Source of the DNA: Secundilactobacillus pentosiphilus
GTDB lineage: Bacteria > Bacillota > Bacilli > Lactobacillales > Lactobacillaceae
Direction of reading: 5' to 3'
NCBI RefSeq assembly: GCF_002217985.1
Contig: NZ_BCMI01000010.1
Coordinates: 1 to 64,000 of the forward strand
Length of the DNA: 64,000 bases
The notes under the pieces were generated by a model. That model made no database searches and was not told the DNA's origin. It was given only the letters and a program-made list of their open reading frames with translations. Positions within the stretch are counted from its first letter, which is position 1. The number at the start of each line of letters is the position of its first letter. The translations under genes and the position numbers were made by a program. Below, piece by piece: positions 7,586 to 15,483 of this stretch.

Positions 7586-7624
7586 AACGCAGTTGAGCTG
7601 GCATGTTCGTTCAACTGCGTTTTA
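7586..7624 (+). terminator. Terminator of cadD-arsR operon
   Basis: An 11-bp perfect stem (AACGCAGTTGA, 7586-7596, with its complement at 7611-7621) closes the two-gene operon. The T tail is short. Confidence 0.7.
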
Positions 7625-7851
7625 AGTTGAATGGTTTGTGATAGACGCCATTGGGTAATTTGGATGACGGTGTTAAAAGGGGATACATATCTGAGTTTAA
7701 AGTCTAGCCTATAACTAATTATCAGCAAAAGATTTCAATTAACGATAATTTTGAAATGATTCGTCACGTAAATGTGATTTTCTCGTTATTGTGTGTTAAT
7801 CCGTCTCCGTTATCCTAGTAGTCATTGGATTAGGCATTAAAGGAGGCCAGC

Positions 7852-8262
7852 ATGAATAAATCATTTAAGGTTTTGATGGCAACAGGGGTGTTAATTTGTG
7901 GCACCATGGGGTTGATATTCACTCAAAGTCAGTCTTCTGCTGCATCGAGTCGCAAAACTTCAGCGTTGCAGTCAGGGAGCAATACCTCACTATCAACACG
8001 ACGGGTGGTTTTAGCACCTGCGCATAAATTGCACATGGTCGTTACCGCGTATGATCAGAATCAAAAAATCAGTCGTCAAACTTATTCATACCGGCTGTTC
8101 CGGAATGGCAAGGTGGCTAAAACGGGTTGGGTTTCTAACGGTCATACTACCCGTGTGATCAAGGCTAAGCCGGGCAACTATTCGTTACGAGTATATCGCC
8201 AGCAAAAGCAGGTCAGTTTCTCTGGCGGTCTTTCAACGTCTAATCAGCCACACTTTGTTTAA
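7852..8262 (+). CDS. Secreted protein of unknown function
   Basis: 136 residues. A Sec-type signal peptide is evident: basic start MNKSFK, hydrophobic VLMATGVLICGTMGLIF, then a polar Ser/Gln stretch with likely cleavage after SSAA near residue 32. The mature part is small and basic (pI high by composition), with a beta-rich look (YSYRLFRNGKVAKTGWVSN, GNYSLRVYRQQKQVSF). This resembles the small extracellular domains that decorate lactobacillal surface proteins, but no anchor motif is present. An AAAGGAGG ribosome binding site lies 6 bases before ATG. It stands alone, with about 270 bases of otherwise empty sequence before it. The function is unknown. Confidence 0.75.
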   Translation: MNKSFKVLMATGVLICGTMGLIFTQSQSSAASSRKTSALQSGSNTSLSTRRVVLAPAHKLHMVVTAYDQNQKISRQTYSYRLFRNGKVAKTGWVSNGHTTRVIKAKPGNYSLRVYRQQKQVSFSGGLSTSNQPHFV

Positions 8263-8382
8263 TTCATCACAAATTAAGGGCACTTTTATTGCTTTCACGG
8301 AAATTATCAGTCATACTAAAAATGGTGGAAAGTCGAAGTTGTCAGTAGATTTCTTGATGAATTTTCGAAAGGAGCCGTGACT

Positions 8383-8823
8383 ATGTTTTCACATATTTTA
8401 GTGCCACTTGATGGCAGTGATAATTCCAAGTCAGCATTGAAGGTTGCAATCAGAATTAGTCGGTACTTTGGTTCGACGCTAACGTTAATTGCGGTAATCG
8501 ATCGCACCCGAATGACGTTAGCCGCTGGGAATGTGCCAATGGATATTCAAAGTGAAATGAGAGAACGTGCCGCTTCAATCATTGACGAAGGCAAAAAGAT
8601 GGCTGAAGAAGCTGGAATTGATGCCAAAACCATTGTTGAGGACGGTGCGCCAAAGAATGTTATTGTGGATACCGCTAATAAGAAGGATTTTGATTTAGTC
8701 GTCATCGGCAAATCTGGTGTAGATGCTTTTAACCGGTTATTGATCGGGTCTACCACCGCGTATGTCGTGCGGCATGCTAACGTTCAAGTATTAGTTGTTA
8801 ACGCAGAAGAAAAGCATAAATAA
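8383..8823 (+). CDS. Universal stress protein, UspA family
   Basis: 146 residues starting MFSHILVPLDGSDNSKSAL; the ATG at 8383 is eight bases after AAGGAG, whereas an in-frame GTG at 8377 is too close. It is a single Usp domain. The ATP-binding motif G-x2-G-x9-G-S/T is present near the C-terminus (GKSGVDAFNRLLIGSTT), and the N-terminal VPLDGS also matches. It is a cytoplasmic dimer induced by stress in other bacteria. It is monocistronic and closed by a strong terminator. Confidence 0.93.
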   Translation: MFSHILVPLDGSDNSKSALKVAIRISRYFGSTLTLIAVIDRTRMTLAAGNVPMDIQSEMRERAASIIDEGKKMAEEAGIDAKTIVEDGAPKNVIVDTANKKDFDLVVIGKSGVDAFNRLLIGSTTAYVVRHANVQVLVVNAEEKHK

Positions 8824-8872
8824 TTAAAAGAGCGAAGCCGTGACATCGCTCAGATTCCAGAATTTAACACTC

Positions 8873-8914
8873 AAAAGCGTTCTTCCGATGGTTTTGATCG
8901 GGAGAACGCTTTTT
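8873..8914 (+). terminator. Terminator after uspA
   Basis: A long stem of about 17 bp (AAAAGCGTTCT... with ...AGAACGCTTTT) with a short loop and T5 tail; it is also usable by the convergent DUF805 operon. Confidence 0.85.
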
Positions 8915-8944
8915 GGGTTGTAACGAATTGATGGTTAAACGTCT

Positions 8945-9331
8945 TTACTGGACTTGAGATTGGTTTAAAGGCCAGCGTTGATTAACAACGGTGGGCATTA
9001 CTAACAGAATAAAGAGCCAAACAGTGCCAATGATTGGTATCATCGAAATCAGCAGCCACCAGTTGCTGTGATTCGAATCGTGTAGTCGGCGCGCCCTAAT
9101 AGTGAAGTTGGCAAGCCACACTAAGACTAAAATAAGGCCAAAGATGGCGGAACTTAAATGACCAGCGATTTCATAATGACCGTTGACTAAGTATTGCGTT
9201 TGATGGGTCAACGCTGCATAAAGCCAAATTACCAGGGCGTTCACGATGTAAGCGGTCCAATATTGTTTCCGGGTGGCAGTCGCATTGAAGACGGTCATTT
9301 TCGACCAGTATGCCGTATAGTCTTGAATCAT
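8945..9331 (-). CDS. DUF805 family membrane protein
   Basis: 128 residues. Features of DUF805 are the N-terminal amphipathic stretch with ATRKQYWTAY, three to four hydrophobic segments and the hallmark RARRLHDSNHSNWW before the last pair of helices. It is an inner-membrane protein of unknown function. An AAGGAGG site overlaps the stop codon region of the upstream zinc-ribbon gene, only 17 bases away, so the two are probably translationally coupled. Confidence 0.88.
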   Translation of the reverse strand: MIQDYTAYWSKMTVFNATATRKQYWTAYIVNALVIWLYAALTHQTQYLVNGHYEIAGHLSSAIFGLILVLVWLANFTIRARRLHDSNHSNWWLLISMIPIIGTVWLFILLVMPTVVNQRWPLNQSQVQ

Positions 9332-9348
9332 CAGGCGCCTCCTTAACG

Positions 9349-9510
9349 TTATTTAACAATGAAGTTAGATTTGAAGAGGTAACCGCAGGTCGGGCAGTGG
9401 TTCATGCCATAGTAAATGGTCATTTCATGGTGACATTGCGGACAGCTGCCGCGCATTCCGCGACGGATTTTTTTAAAAGTGGTTTTTGGTTTTTCAGGCT
9501 TATCGGTCAT
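9349..9510 (-). CDS. Small zinc-ribbon protein
   Basis: A 53-residue ORF, too short for ordinary ORF calling. The first 20 residues are strongly basic (MTDKPEKPKTTFKKIRRGMR). Then two CxxC knuckles, CPQC and CPTC, are separated by 14 residues, the geometry of a zinc ribbon. A consensus AAAGGAG lies 8 bases before the ATG. It is followed directly by DUF805, so the two form an operon. A role in bringing a nucleic acid or partner to the membrane protein is possible but unproven. Confidence 0.82.
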   Translation of the reverse strand: MTDKPEKPKTTFKKIRRGMRGSCPQCHHEMTIYYGMNHCPTCGYLFKSNFIVK

Positions 9511-9616
9511 GTTTGTCACTCCTTTGACACCCTTAGTATAGCATTTTCAAGCTAGAATAACTTTAATAGTGATATTGGACCACCTTACTAAAATTCAAAA
9601 AAACTTTTCAACGCAA

Positions 9617-9658
9617 AAAAATAATGAGACCAAATGATGACCTGGTCTCATTATTTTT
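9617..9658. terminator. Terminator downstream of lysozyme gene
   Basis: A 16-bp perfect stem (AAAAATAATGAGACCA at 9617-9632 with its complement at 9643-9658), A/T-flanked on both sides. It serves the minus-strand GH25 gene ending at 9699. Confidence 0.88.
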
Positions 9659-9698
9659 GTATTAAATGCTGGAATCTGAGTGATGTTACGGCTTCAAA

Positions 9699-10793
9699 TT
9701 AAGCGTTTGGATTAACGCCGGCATGGAGATAACCGCGCCAGATCCAACCAGCGTGTTTACCGTTACCGCTTCTGACGTGATAGTAGATGGCGGAGTTATG
9801 AGAAGCTTTACGGTATAACTTTTCGTGGCCGTCAGTATACCAAGTGGTATGTGCCAAGTTCTTCATTTCAGCATATTTAATGCCTAAGTGTTTCGAGTAA
9901 CGCGCACCCGAAAGTGTCCAGTAGGCGTGGCGGTGCATTGAAGCTCGCCAAACGAGTTTGACTGAGTTAGAACGCGTTGCGGAGTAGTTGGACGTTGAAG
10001 TTGGTGCGGGTGCTGGCACCTTAACCAAGGTCGTCTTAGGTGTTGAACTGCTTGAACTGGTATGAACGGCAACGTTGGCATTACCGTTAACGTAGAAGTC
10101 ATTGTTCAACTGACTAACGTCCAAATTCTGTGATTCGCCGCTGAACCGGTAGTCAGAAGCCCATTGCCAAGCGTTGGCTGAAGGGTACTGAGTACCGGTT
10201 GGATTTGAAGGCCACTGTGCGATCCAGCCCTTGTTGCTGGCGTTGGTATCGATGTGGCTGCCAAGCCAGCTGGACATCGTGTACAGATCGGTCTTGTTAT
10301 AACCGGCTGCGTTTAAAACGCTGTCAAATGCAGCTAAATCAGCATCATTTTGACTCTTTGACAGGTGCGAAAGCTCGGGGGCCTCAAAATCAACCACCAT
10401 CACCATGTCCTTTGAACTCGTGATAGATTGAACAGCTTTGATAAAGTTTTGGGCTTCAGCCTTAGCACTGTCCACAGAAGTAAAACGAGCAAAGTGATAG
10501 TAGTTGACCGCTAGCCCGGCACCTTGTGCGTCTTGTACCTGCTGTTTCAGTACGGGACTGGTATAGGAAGTTCCCTCAGTTGCTTTAATGGCAACCGCTT
10601 TAACGCCTGCATCATGAAGCTTTTGGTAGTCACTGGCACCCAGATTGGACTGCCAGCTGGAGAGGTCGACCATATCAGTTCTTGGCTGTGAACTGCTAGG
10701 GTTAAGGGCAGCACTAGCGGAACGCGCGCCGACTAATAAAACGGCACCGGCCGTGGCTAAACCCGTTAATAATTGTTTTTTTGATAATTGCAT
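9699..10793 (-). CDS. Secreted GH25 lysozyme (muramidase)
   Basis: 364 residues. The signal peptide is MQLSKKQLLTGLATAGAVLL ending ARSASA with probable cleavage near residue 28. The GH25 TIM-barrel spans about 38-235: DMVDLSSWQ, AIKATEGTSY, NYYHFARF, VVDFEAPE (catalytic Asp/Glu) and the closing WQWASDY...LDVSQLN. A Ser/Thr/Pro linker (about 245-270) leads to a C-terminal basic, Trp/Tyr/His-rich domain of about 95 residues with two related segments (KLVWRASMHRHAYW; KLYRKASHNSAIYY). This is probably the cell-wall-binding part. It cleaves peptidoglycan for wall turnover or cell separation. It is monocistronic, with AAGGGGAC before the ATG. A phage endolysin is less likely because of the signal peptide. 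Confidence 0.92.
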   Translation of the reverse strand: MQLSKKQLLTGLATAGAVLLVGARSASAALNPSSSQPRTDMVDLSSWQSNLGASDYQKLHDAGVKAVAIKATEGTSYTSPVLKQQVQDAQGAGLAVNYYHFARFTSVDSAKAEAQNFIKAVQSITSSKDMVMVVDFEAPELSHLSKSQNDADLAAFDSVLNAAGYNKTDLYTMSSWLGSHIDTNASNKGWIAQWPSNPTGTQYPSANAWQWASDYRFSGESQNLDVSQLNNDFYVNGNANVAVHTSSSSSTPKTTLVKVPAPAPTSTSNYSATRSNSVKLVWRASMHRHAYWTLSGARYSKHLGIKYAEMKNLAHTTWYTDGHEKLYRKASHNSAIYYHVRSGNGKHAGWIWRGYLHAGVNPNA

Positions 10794-10862
10794 TGTTAAA
10801 GTCCCCTTAAGTATTCTAGTTGCAGTAACAGTATACCCCGAAACCGGTTTAATTTTTTATTA

Positions 10863-10899
10863 AAATTAACCGACTACTGATTAAGTAGCCGGTTAATTT
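10863..10899 (-). terminator. Terminator of the HPr-like gene
   Basis: A 16-bp stem with one mismatch (AAATTAACCG... and ...CGGTTAATTT around a GATT loop) lies just downstream of the minus-strand HPr-like gene and upstream of the lysozyme gene. Confidence 0.75.
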
Positions 10900-10931
10900 A
10901 ATAAGCTATAAGCTTTAACGATTTAAAAATT

Positions 10932-11198
10932 TTAAAGTCTTTCAACCATTTTGCTGTCAACTAGGGTTTGAACAATTTTTTCCAGTTGATCCGTTGTACC
11001 ATCAACACTTAATTCGAAATTGGCACCGCTTGGGACACCTAAACTCATGACACCAAGCGAGCTGGTGGCTACCGTAGTGGTTCCCTGGTACTTGAGCATA
11101 ATCTTAAATTGATATTTTGATAATTCGTTTGTCAGTTGGTTAACAGCATCACCCGTTAATCCATCCGGCGCAACAACTTTCAATGTAGTACTTACCAA
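10932..11198 (-). CDS. HPr-fold protein lacking His15 (Crh-like)
   Basis: Starting at the TTG at 11198, six bases after GGGGTG, the protein has 88 residues, exactly the length of HPr. The region of the active histidine reads DGLTGDAVNQL where HPr has a GIHARPA-type motif, so position 15 is Thr and the Arg17/Pro18 pair is lost; it cannot take phosphate from enzyme I. The regulatory loop is kept: Ser46 in TSSLGVMSLGV, with Gly49, Met51, Ser52 and Gly54 as in HPr. That pattern recalls Crh, the HPr-kinase-dependent CcpA cofactor. A longer start (GTG 11207) is less well placed. It is monocistronic, with no PTS genes nearby. Confidence 0.82.
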   Translation of the reverse strand: MVSTTLKVVAPDGLTGDAVNQLTNELSKYQFKIMLKYQGTTTVATSSLGVMSLGVPSGANFELSVDGTTDQLEKIVQTLVDSKMVERL

Positions 11199-11385
11199 TC
11201 TCAACACCCCATTTTAGATAAATTAGTTTACGTTTCGGGTTCCGTTAGGATCTATGATCAAAAACGAGGCCTTCAGGTCAACCCTACTTGGTAAGCGGTT
11301 ATTACTATGATAGCATGGTATGGGAATAAATCAAAAGCAGACGCAGTATTTAGTGGATTTTATTTAAAGATAAGGAGTGGCTGAA

Positions 11386-11775
11386 ATGCGTTTTCAAGAC
11401 CTCGTGCCGATTGAATTAAACGTGATTGAATCGTCAACAGTTTATCAACCGGGGAAGCCCCGGCCTAAGGAGCACGATTGGCAGATCGACTGGGAACGGC
11501 TGCGGCAGCTGATCTTAGATAACAGTGAACGGCTTGACGAGGTCAAAGCCGGAATTGCTGAAGATTGGGTACGGACTCATGGTACCGTCTGGGACCGCAC
11601 CCGGGGATTTTACCGGAAGCCAAATGACAGCTATGATTACGATGATACCGTCTTTTGGGGCTACTCCTCGTGGGGCACGCCGGCGATAGCCGTTATTTTT
11701 GCGGATGAAACCGAAGCATCATACCAGCTGTATAAAGAAGGTATGGATTATAATTATCATTATTTAGGAAAATAA
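11386..11775 (+). CDS. Conserved hypothetical cytoplasmic protein
   Basis: 129 residues starting MRFQDLVPIELNVIESS; AAGGAG is eight bases before this ATG, while an in-frame GTG at 11377 overlaps the site. It is acidic and rich in aromatic residues, especially in the second half (WDRTRGFYRKPNDSYDYDD, then VFWGYSSWG and YNYHYLGK). No signal peptide or membrane segment. I do not recognise a domain. It is single-gene and divergent from the HPr-like gene. Confidence 0.7.
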   Translation: MRFQDLVPIELNVIESSTVYQPGKPRPKEHDWQIDWERLRQLILDNSERLDEVKAGIAEDWVRTHGTVWDRTRGFYRKPNDSYDYDDTVFWGYSSWGTPAIAVIFADETEASYQLYKEGMDYNYHYLGK

Positions 11776-11801
11776 TCGTTGTGGAGTAATAATAAGGAGG
11801 A

Positions 11802-11945
11802 ATGAACAGTAACTGTTTTGCTGTAAAAGAATATCAATCTTTGCAAAGTGATGCTTATACTATTCCGTATTCTTATAAGTCTGGTAAAGATATAACCAGG
11901 TTAAACTCAAAAGTTAAATTTTACGTATTAGCTGATAGCATATAA
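11802..11945 (+). CDS. Possible 47-residue peptide
   Basis: A short frame (MNSNCFAVKEYQSLQSDAYT then IPYSYKSGKD...) follows a perfect AAGGAGG, but only one base separates that site from the ATG, which is too close for efficient use. It has polar composition, no signal and no known domain. It ends just before the left end of the TnpB element and may be the truncated start of a longer gene interrupted there. Confidence 0.3.
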   Translation: MNSNCFAVKEYQSLQSDAYTIPYSYKSGKDITRLNSKVKFYVLADSI

Positions 11946-12054
11946 GTAGTGATTTATATGAATTTCATTAAAAGGCCGTTTGGGATAAAGCCATTCGGTA
12001 TAATATGAGGGACACCTCACCTTGGTGATTAAATTCAATAAGGCGGAACAACTG

Positions 12055-13233
12055 ATGCTACTCACCTATAAAGTTGAAATTAAGCCGACAGAAAAACAAG
12101 CCTGGCAGATTGATTGTCATATTGGCGGTAGTCGCTGGGCCTATAATTTATTTTTAGACATCAATCGGCAGCGTTATGAATGCGGTTATCACTATATGGG
12201 TGCTTATGAGTTCGGTAAGTGGTTTAACCATGAGTACCTTGAAGCTAATCCCCATGATGATTGGATCAAGACACTATACGCTAAGTCGGTTAAACAGGCT
12301 TTTATTGATGCGGATAGGGCCATGAAACGTTTTTTCAAGAAACAAAGTGGTTTTCCGCATTGGCGTTCCTTCAAACATGGTCAAGGTAGTTATTACTTTG
12401 TGAAGAACAGCAAAACGCAAATGATTGCCTGCGAACGTCATCGTATTAAGCTACCCAAGCTTGGCTGGGTACGTTTGAAAGAGTTTGGCTACATTCTTAC
12501 AGACTCAGACCACTTCGTTATTAAACAAGGCCGGATCAAATTTAAGGCCGGTCGGTATTACCTGACCTGTTTAGTGGAACAGGCTGAACTACCAAAGCTA
12601 GAATTAACCGGTGAACCAATTGGCATTGATCTTGGCCTAAAAGAATTTGCCATCTTAAATGATGGTACTTTGTATCATATTCAAAACAAAAGCAGTCGTA
12701 TAAGGCGCATCAGAAAACGTCTGCGCAGGCTGCAAAGAAAAATGTCCCGCCAGTATCAAGCACTGAAAGCTAGAAGACAGAAAGAAGGAAAATCTGCTAC
12801 TGATTTGAATCTAGCCAAAACTCAGCGGAAAGTGCAACGCTTATATCAACGATTAACTAACATTCAGTTGGATTATCAAAATAAGATTATTGCTGCTGTG
12901 GTGAGAACCAAGCCCCAGTGGGTAGCCTTAGAAGATTTGAATGTTAAAGGTATGCTGAAAAATCGGCATTTAGCCAAAGCCATTAGTTACCAGGGCTTCT
13001 ACAATTTCAGAATCAAACTAATCGCTAAATGCCAGCAATTAGGCATTCCCGTACACTTAACCAATCGTTTTGAACCAACTTCAAAAGTGTGTCACCAATG
13101 TGGCCATAAGAAAGTTGATTTAAAACTCAAAGACCGGGTGTATGAGTGCCAGAATTGTAATTATACTGAAGATCAGGATATTAATGCGGCCCTGAATATC
13201 AGGGATACTGAAAACTTTGAATTAGCCTACTAA
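12055..13233 (+). CDS. tnpB: RNA-guided endonuclease TnpB family protein
   Basis: 392 residues from the ATG at 12055, preceded by AAGGCGG; the frame is open from 12022 but the family begins at MLLTYKVEIKPTEKQ. The RuvC-like catalytic triad is intact: Asp192 (GIDLG), Glu293 (ALEDLNVKG) and Asp375 (EDQDINAALNI). A four-cysteine zinc finger holds Cys346, Cys349, Cys365 and Cys368. A long Arg/Lys-rich helix pair lies between the first and second motifs. TnpB proteins cut DNA under the guidance of an RNA made from the element's right end and help retain the element. All key residues are present, so this copy could be active. Confidence 0.93.
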   Translation: MLLTYKVEIKPTEKQAWQIDCHIGGSRWAYNLFLDINRQRYECGYHYMGAYEFGKWFNHEYLEANPHDDWIKTLYAKSVKQAFIDADRAMKRFFKKQSGFPHWRSFKHGQGSYYFVKNSKTQMIACERHRIKLPKLGWVRLKEFGYILTDSDHFVIKQGRIKFKAGRYYLTCLVEQAELPKLELTGEPIGIDLGLKEFAILNDGTLYHIQNKSSRIRRIRKRLRRLQRKMSRQYQALKARRQKEGKSATDLNLAKTQRKVQRLYQRLTNIQLDYQNKIIAAVVRTKPQWVALEDLNVKGMLKNRHLAKAISYQGFYNFRIKLIAKCQQLGIPVHLTNRFEPTSKVCHQCGHKKVDLKLKDRVYECQNCNYTEDQDINAALNIRDTENFELAY

Positions 13234-13290
13234 CATAGGTTTCAAAGTATGTACCGGTGGCTAGCCGGGAATTAACGCTTGTGGACTATC
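13100..13290 (+). ncRNA. Putative omega/reRNA from the tnpB right end
   Basis: In this family the guide RNA overlaps the 3' end of tnpB and finishes at the element's right end, with the guide being flanking DNA. Here the sequence after the stop codon holds a stable hairpin around 13253-13268 and then about 20 conserved-looking bases. Position and structure fit; both ends are inferred, and transcription is not shown by sequence. Confidence 0.4.
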
Positions 13291-13383
13291 ATATCAACTG
13301 CATTAGCGAGCTTTGTGCGAGGCAGGATAGGAAGAAGCAAGAATAATCTGTAACTTTTTATAAGTTATCAGTAGCAGAACATT

Positions 13384-14550
13384 ATGCAAATTGGAATTGA
13401 TCAGTTGGCGTTTTATACGCCGAAAACATACTTGGATCTTGTGGATCTCGCACACGCTAGGGGGGAGGAACCCGATAAGTACCGGATCGGGATTGGCCAG
13501 TATGAACAGGCAGTTATTCCGGTCACTCAAGACGTTGTCACACTGGCAGCCAATGCCGCCGTTAAAGTGGTCAATGAAACGAACCGTGACCAGATTGCTA
13601 TGATCCTGTTCGGGACGGAATCCGGGATCGATCATTCGAAGTCGGCAGCAATTTACCTCAAACGGCTGCTGAATTTACCGGATAATCTTCGGGCGGTGGA
13701 AATCAAACAGGCCTGCTACGGTGCGACAGCCGGTTTGCAATTTGCCCACGATTACGTCCGGCTTCATCCCGATAAGCAGGTGCTGGTCATTGGCGCCGAC
13801 ATTGCGCGCTACGGGTTGAACACCCCCGGTGAAGTGACACAGGGGGGCGGCGCAGTGGCTATGACCATTAGTGCAGCGCCTAAACTGCTCAATTTGGATA
13901 ATGAAACGGCGTTTAGATCTGAAGACATCATGGATTTTTGGCGCCCGCTATACCGGACGGAAGCCTTGGTAGACGGCCGATTTTCAGAGAACGTCTACAT
14001 CGATTTCTTTAAAACCGTTTGGTTAGATTATCAACGGCAGACCAACCGAACGATTGCGGACTTCACGGCGTTTGCGTTTCATTTACCGTTTACTAAAATG
14101 GGACTTAAAGCACTGCGGGCAGTACTGCCGGAAGCGGATGCAGAGCAGCAAAAACAGTTGAAAACGAACTTTGAAGCCAGCCGGCAGTATAATCGGCGGG
14201 TAGGGAATTTGTACACGGGTTCTTTGTACCTCAGCTTGCGTTCACTGTTTGACAACGCGGTACTCAAGCCGGGTCAGCGGATCGGCTTATTCAGTTACGG
14301 CTCGGGTGCAGAGGGTGAGTTCTTTAGTGGTACGATCAGCGAGCAATTCGACGCTCAGCAATCACGGCAACGGTTTAGTGAGTTTTTCAGCAGCCGTCAG
14401 CAGCTGACCATGGCCCAATACGAGCGGCTTTTTTCGCAGCAGTTACCGGATCATGACGTTCTGCTTGACGTGACTCATGATGATGCCCGGTTCGTGCTGG
14501 CCGGCATCAAGCATGACCAGCGGCAGTATCTGGATCGGAATAAAGCCTAA
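13384..14550 (+). CDS. mvaS: Hydroxymethylglutaryl-CoA synthase
   Basis: 388 residues. It condenses acetyl-CoA with acetoacetyl-CoA to give HMG-CoA, the first committed step of the mevalonate pathway that feeds isoprenoids (used by UppS in this window). The catalytic Glu79 (FGTES), Cys111 (KQACYGAT) and His233 (AFHLPF) sit at exactly the residue numbers of well-studied Gram-positive enzymes, confirming the start. There is no recognisable Shine-Dalgarno before this ATG; instead a TAACTT/AAGTTA hairpin lies at 13351-13367. The upstream region has been replaced by the TnpB element. It is convergent with lexA. Confidence 0.96.
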   Translation: MQIGIDQLAFYTPKTYLDLVDLAHARGEEPDKYRIGIGQYEQAVIPVTQDVVTLAANAAVKVVNETNRDQIAMILFGTESGIDHSKSAAIYLKRLLNLPDNLRAVEIKQACYGATAGLQFAHDYVRLHPDKQVLVIGADIARYGLNTPGEVTQGGGAVAMTISAAPKLLNLDNETAFRSEDIMDFWRPLYRTEALVDGRFSENVYIDFFKTVWLDYQRQTNRTIADFTAFAFHLPFTKMGLKALRAVLPEADAEQQKQLKTNFEASRQYNRRVGNLYTGSLYLSLRSLFDNAVLKPGQRIGLFSYGSGAEGEFFSGTISEQFDAQQSRQRFSEFFSSRQQLTMAQYERLFSQQLPDHDVLLDVTHDDARFVLAGIKHDQRQYLDRNKA

Positions 14551-14560
14551 ACGTTGACGA

Positions 14561-14603
14561 AAAAAAGCAGCTGATTTCCATGCCGGAAATCAGCTGCTTT
14601 TTT
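14561..14603. terminator. Bidirectional terminator between mvaS and lexA
   Basis: A 19-bp perfect stem (AAAAAAGCAGCTGATTTCC and its complement) with a very short loop and A6/T6 flanks; it serves both convergent genes. Confidence 0.93.
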
Positions 14604-14636
14604 AGTCATGATTTAATTCAGTGACACCAGCCGTGT

Positions 14637-15266
14637 TTAGAAAATTTCGTCTCGATAGAGGCCAATGACCTTACCCAAAATAGTCACTTGGTTAAGAATG
14701 ATTGGTGCCATGGTGTCGTTTTCTGGTTGCAGACGGTAGTAATGATCTTCCTTATAGAACCGTTTGCAGGTGGCTTCGTTTTCCTGAGTCATGGCGATCA
14801 CAATTTCACCGTTTTCAGCTGAATGCTGTTTTTTAACGATGACTTTATCACCATTCAAGATACCGGCATTAATCATACTTTCACCGCGAATTTTGAGCAT
14901 AAATAAATCGCTGGCTTCATCCATTAGCTGGTCTGGAATCGGGAAGTAGTCAGTGGCTTCCTGAACCGCTAAAATTGGTTCACCGGCAGCAACGGTTCCT
15001 AAAACGGGAATCTTAGTAGGCGTTTTAACGATCCCTAAGGCGTCAATTCCCAGATCAGTTACTTCCAATGCGCGCGGTTTGGTTGGGTCCTTAATCAAGA
15101 AGCCCTTCTTAGCCAATCTGGCAATATGTCCATGGACGGTTGAAGTTGAACTTAAACCGACTTTTTCACCGATTTCGCGGACCGTTGGCGGATAACCATG
15201 CGATTGTGTCTGGTCATAAATAAATCGCAGGATCGCCAGTTGTTTTGAATCTGAAGCTTTTGTCAT
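14637..15266 (-). CDS. lexA: LexA repressor
   Basis: 209 residues. The N-terminal winged helix (about 1-70) contains [19 protein letters not shown]. The self-cleavage site is Ala94-Gly95 (TVAAGEP). The S24-type catalytic dyad is Ser130 (RGESM) and Lys168 (ATCKRF). It represses SOS genes and cleaves itself when RecA filaments form. A near-consensus LexA box lies 60 bases upstream (15328-15341), so it is autoregulated. It is divergent from ynzC, which could share the box. Confidence 0.97.
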   Translation of the reverse strand: MTKASDSKQLAILRFIYDQTQSHGYPPTVREIGEKVGLSSTSTVHGHIARLAKKGFLIKDPTKPRALEVTDLGIDALGIVKTPTKIPVLGTVAAGEPILAVQEATDYFPIPDQLMDEASDLFMLKIRGESMINAGILNGDKVIVKKQHSAENGEIVIAMTQENEATCKRFYKEDHYYRLQPENDTMAPIILNQVTILGKVIGLYRDEIF

Positions 15267-15327
15267 AGTTTCACCCCTTTAAGGTCGCTATATTTACCGT
15301 AATGATAGCATAGTTAGCCTGTCATTT

Positions 15328-15341
15328 CAAACAAGTGTTCG
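15328..15341 (-). promoter_or_regulatory. LexA (SOS) box
   Basis: On the minus strand the site reads CGAACACTTGTTTG, which fits the Gram-positive consensus CGAACRNRYGTTYG except for one base. It lies between lexA and ynzC, in a typical autoregulatory position. Confidence 0.75.
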
Positions 15342-15483
15342 CTTTTCCGCTTAATTTGATAACGCCGTGATACAGCATGTTCCAAGTAGCTGTTTTTCGT
15401 ACTCGAGATAAGCTTTCTTTCTTGAACCAATAAGGGTTTCGAGTTATCATATTAGAGCATGTTTGTGCAAGGGAGTGATATTA

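Larger units (their letters stand above)
11960..13290 (+). mobile_element. Solo tnpB element, IS200/IS605 (IS1341-like) type
   Basis: The element consists of a single tnpB and flanking imperfect hairpins; no tnpA-type Y1 transposase is present. The left flank (about 11965-12005) has an imperfect CCG...CGG hairpin. The right flank has a compact hairpin at 13253-13268 (ACCGGTGGCTAGCCGGG) and a conserved-looking tail. Exact ends are not determinable because this family makes no target duplication; coordinates are approximate. It would need a TnpA supplied in trans to move. Confidence 0.7.

Noticed and set aside
9310-9555. Plus-strand ORF of 81 codons
   Set aside because: It is antisense to the zinc-ribbon and DUF805 genes, which have ribosome binding sites and motifs.
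13303-13635. Minus-strand ORF across the mvaS start
   Set aside because: Antisense shadow of mvaS without a ribosome binding site.
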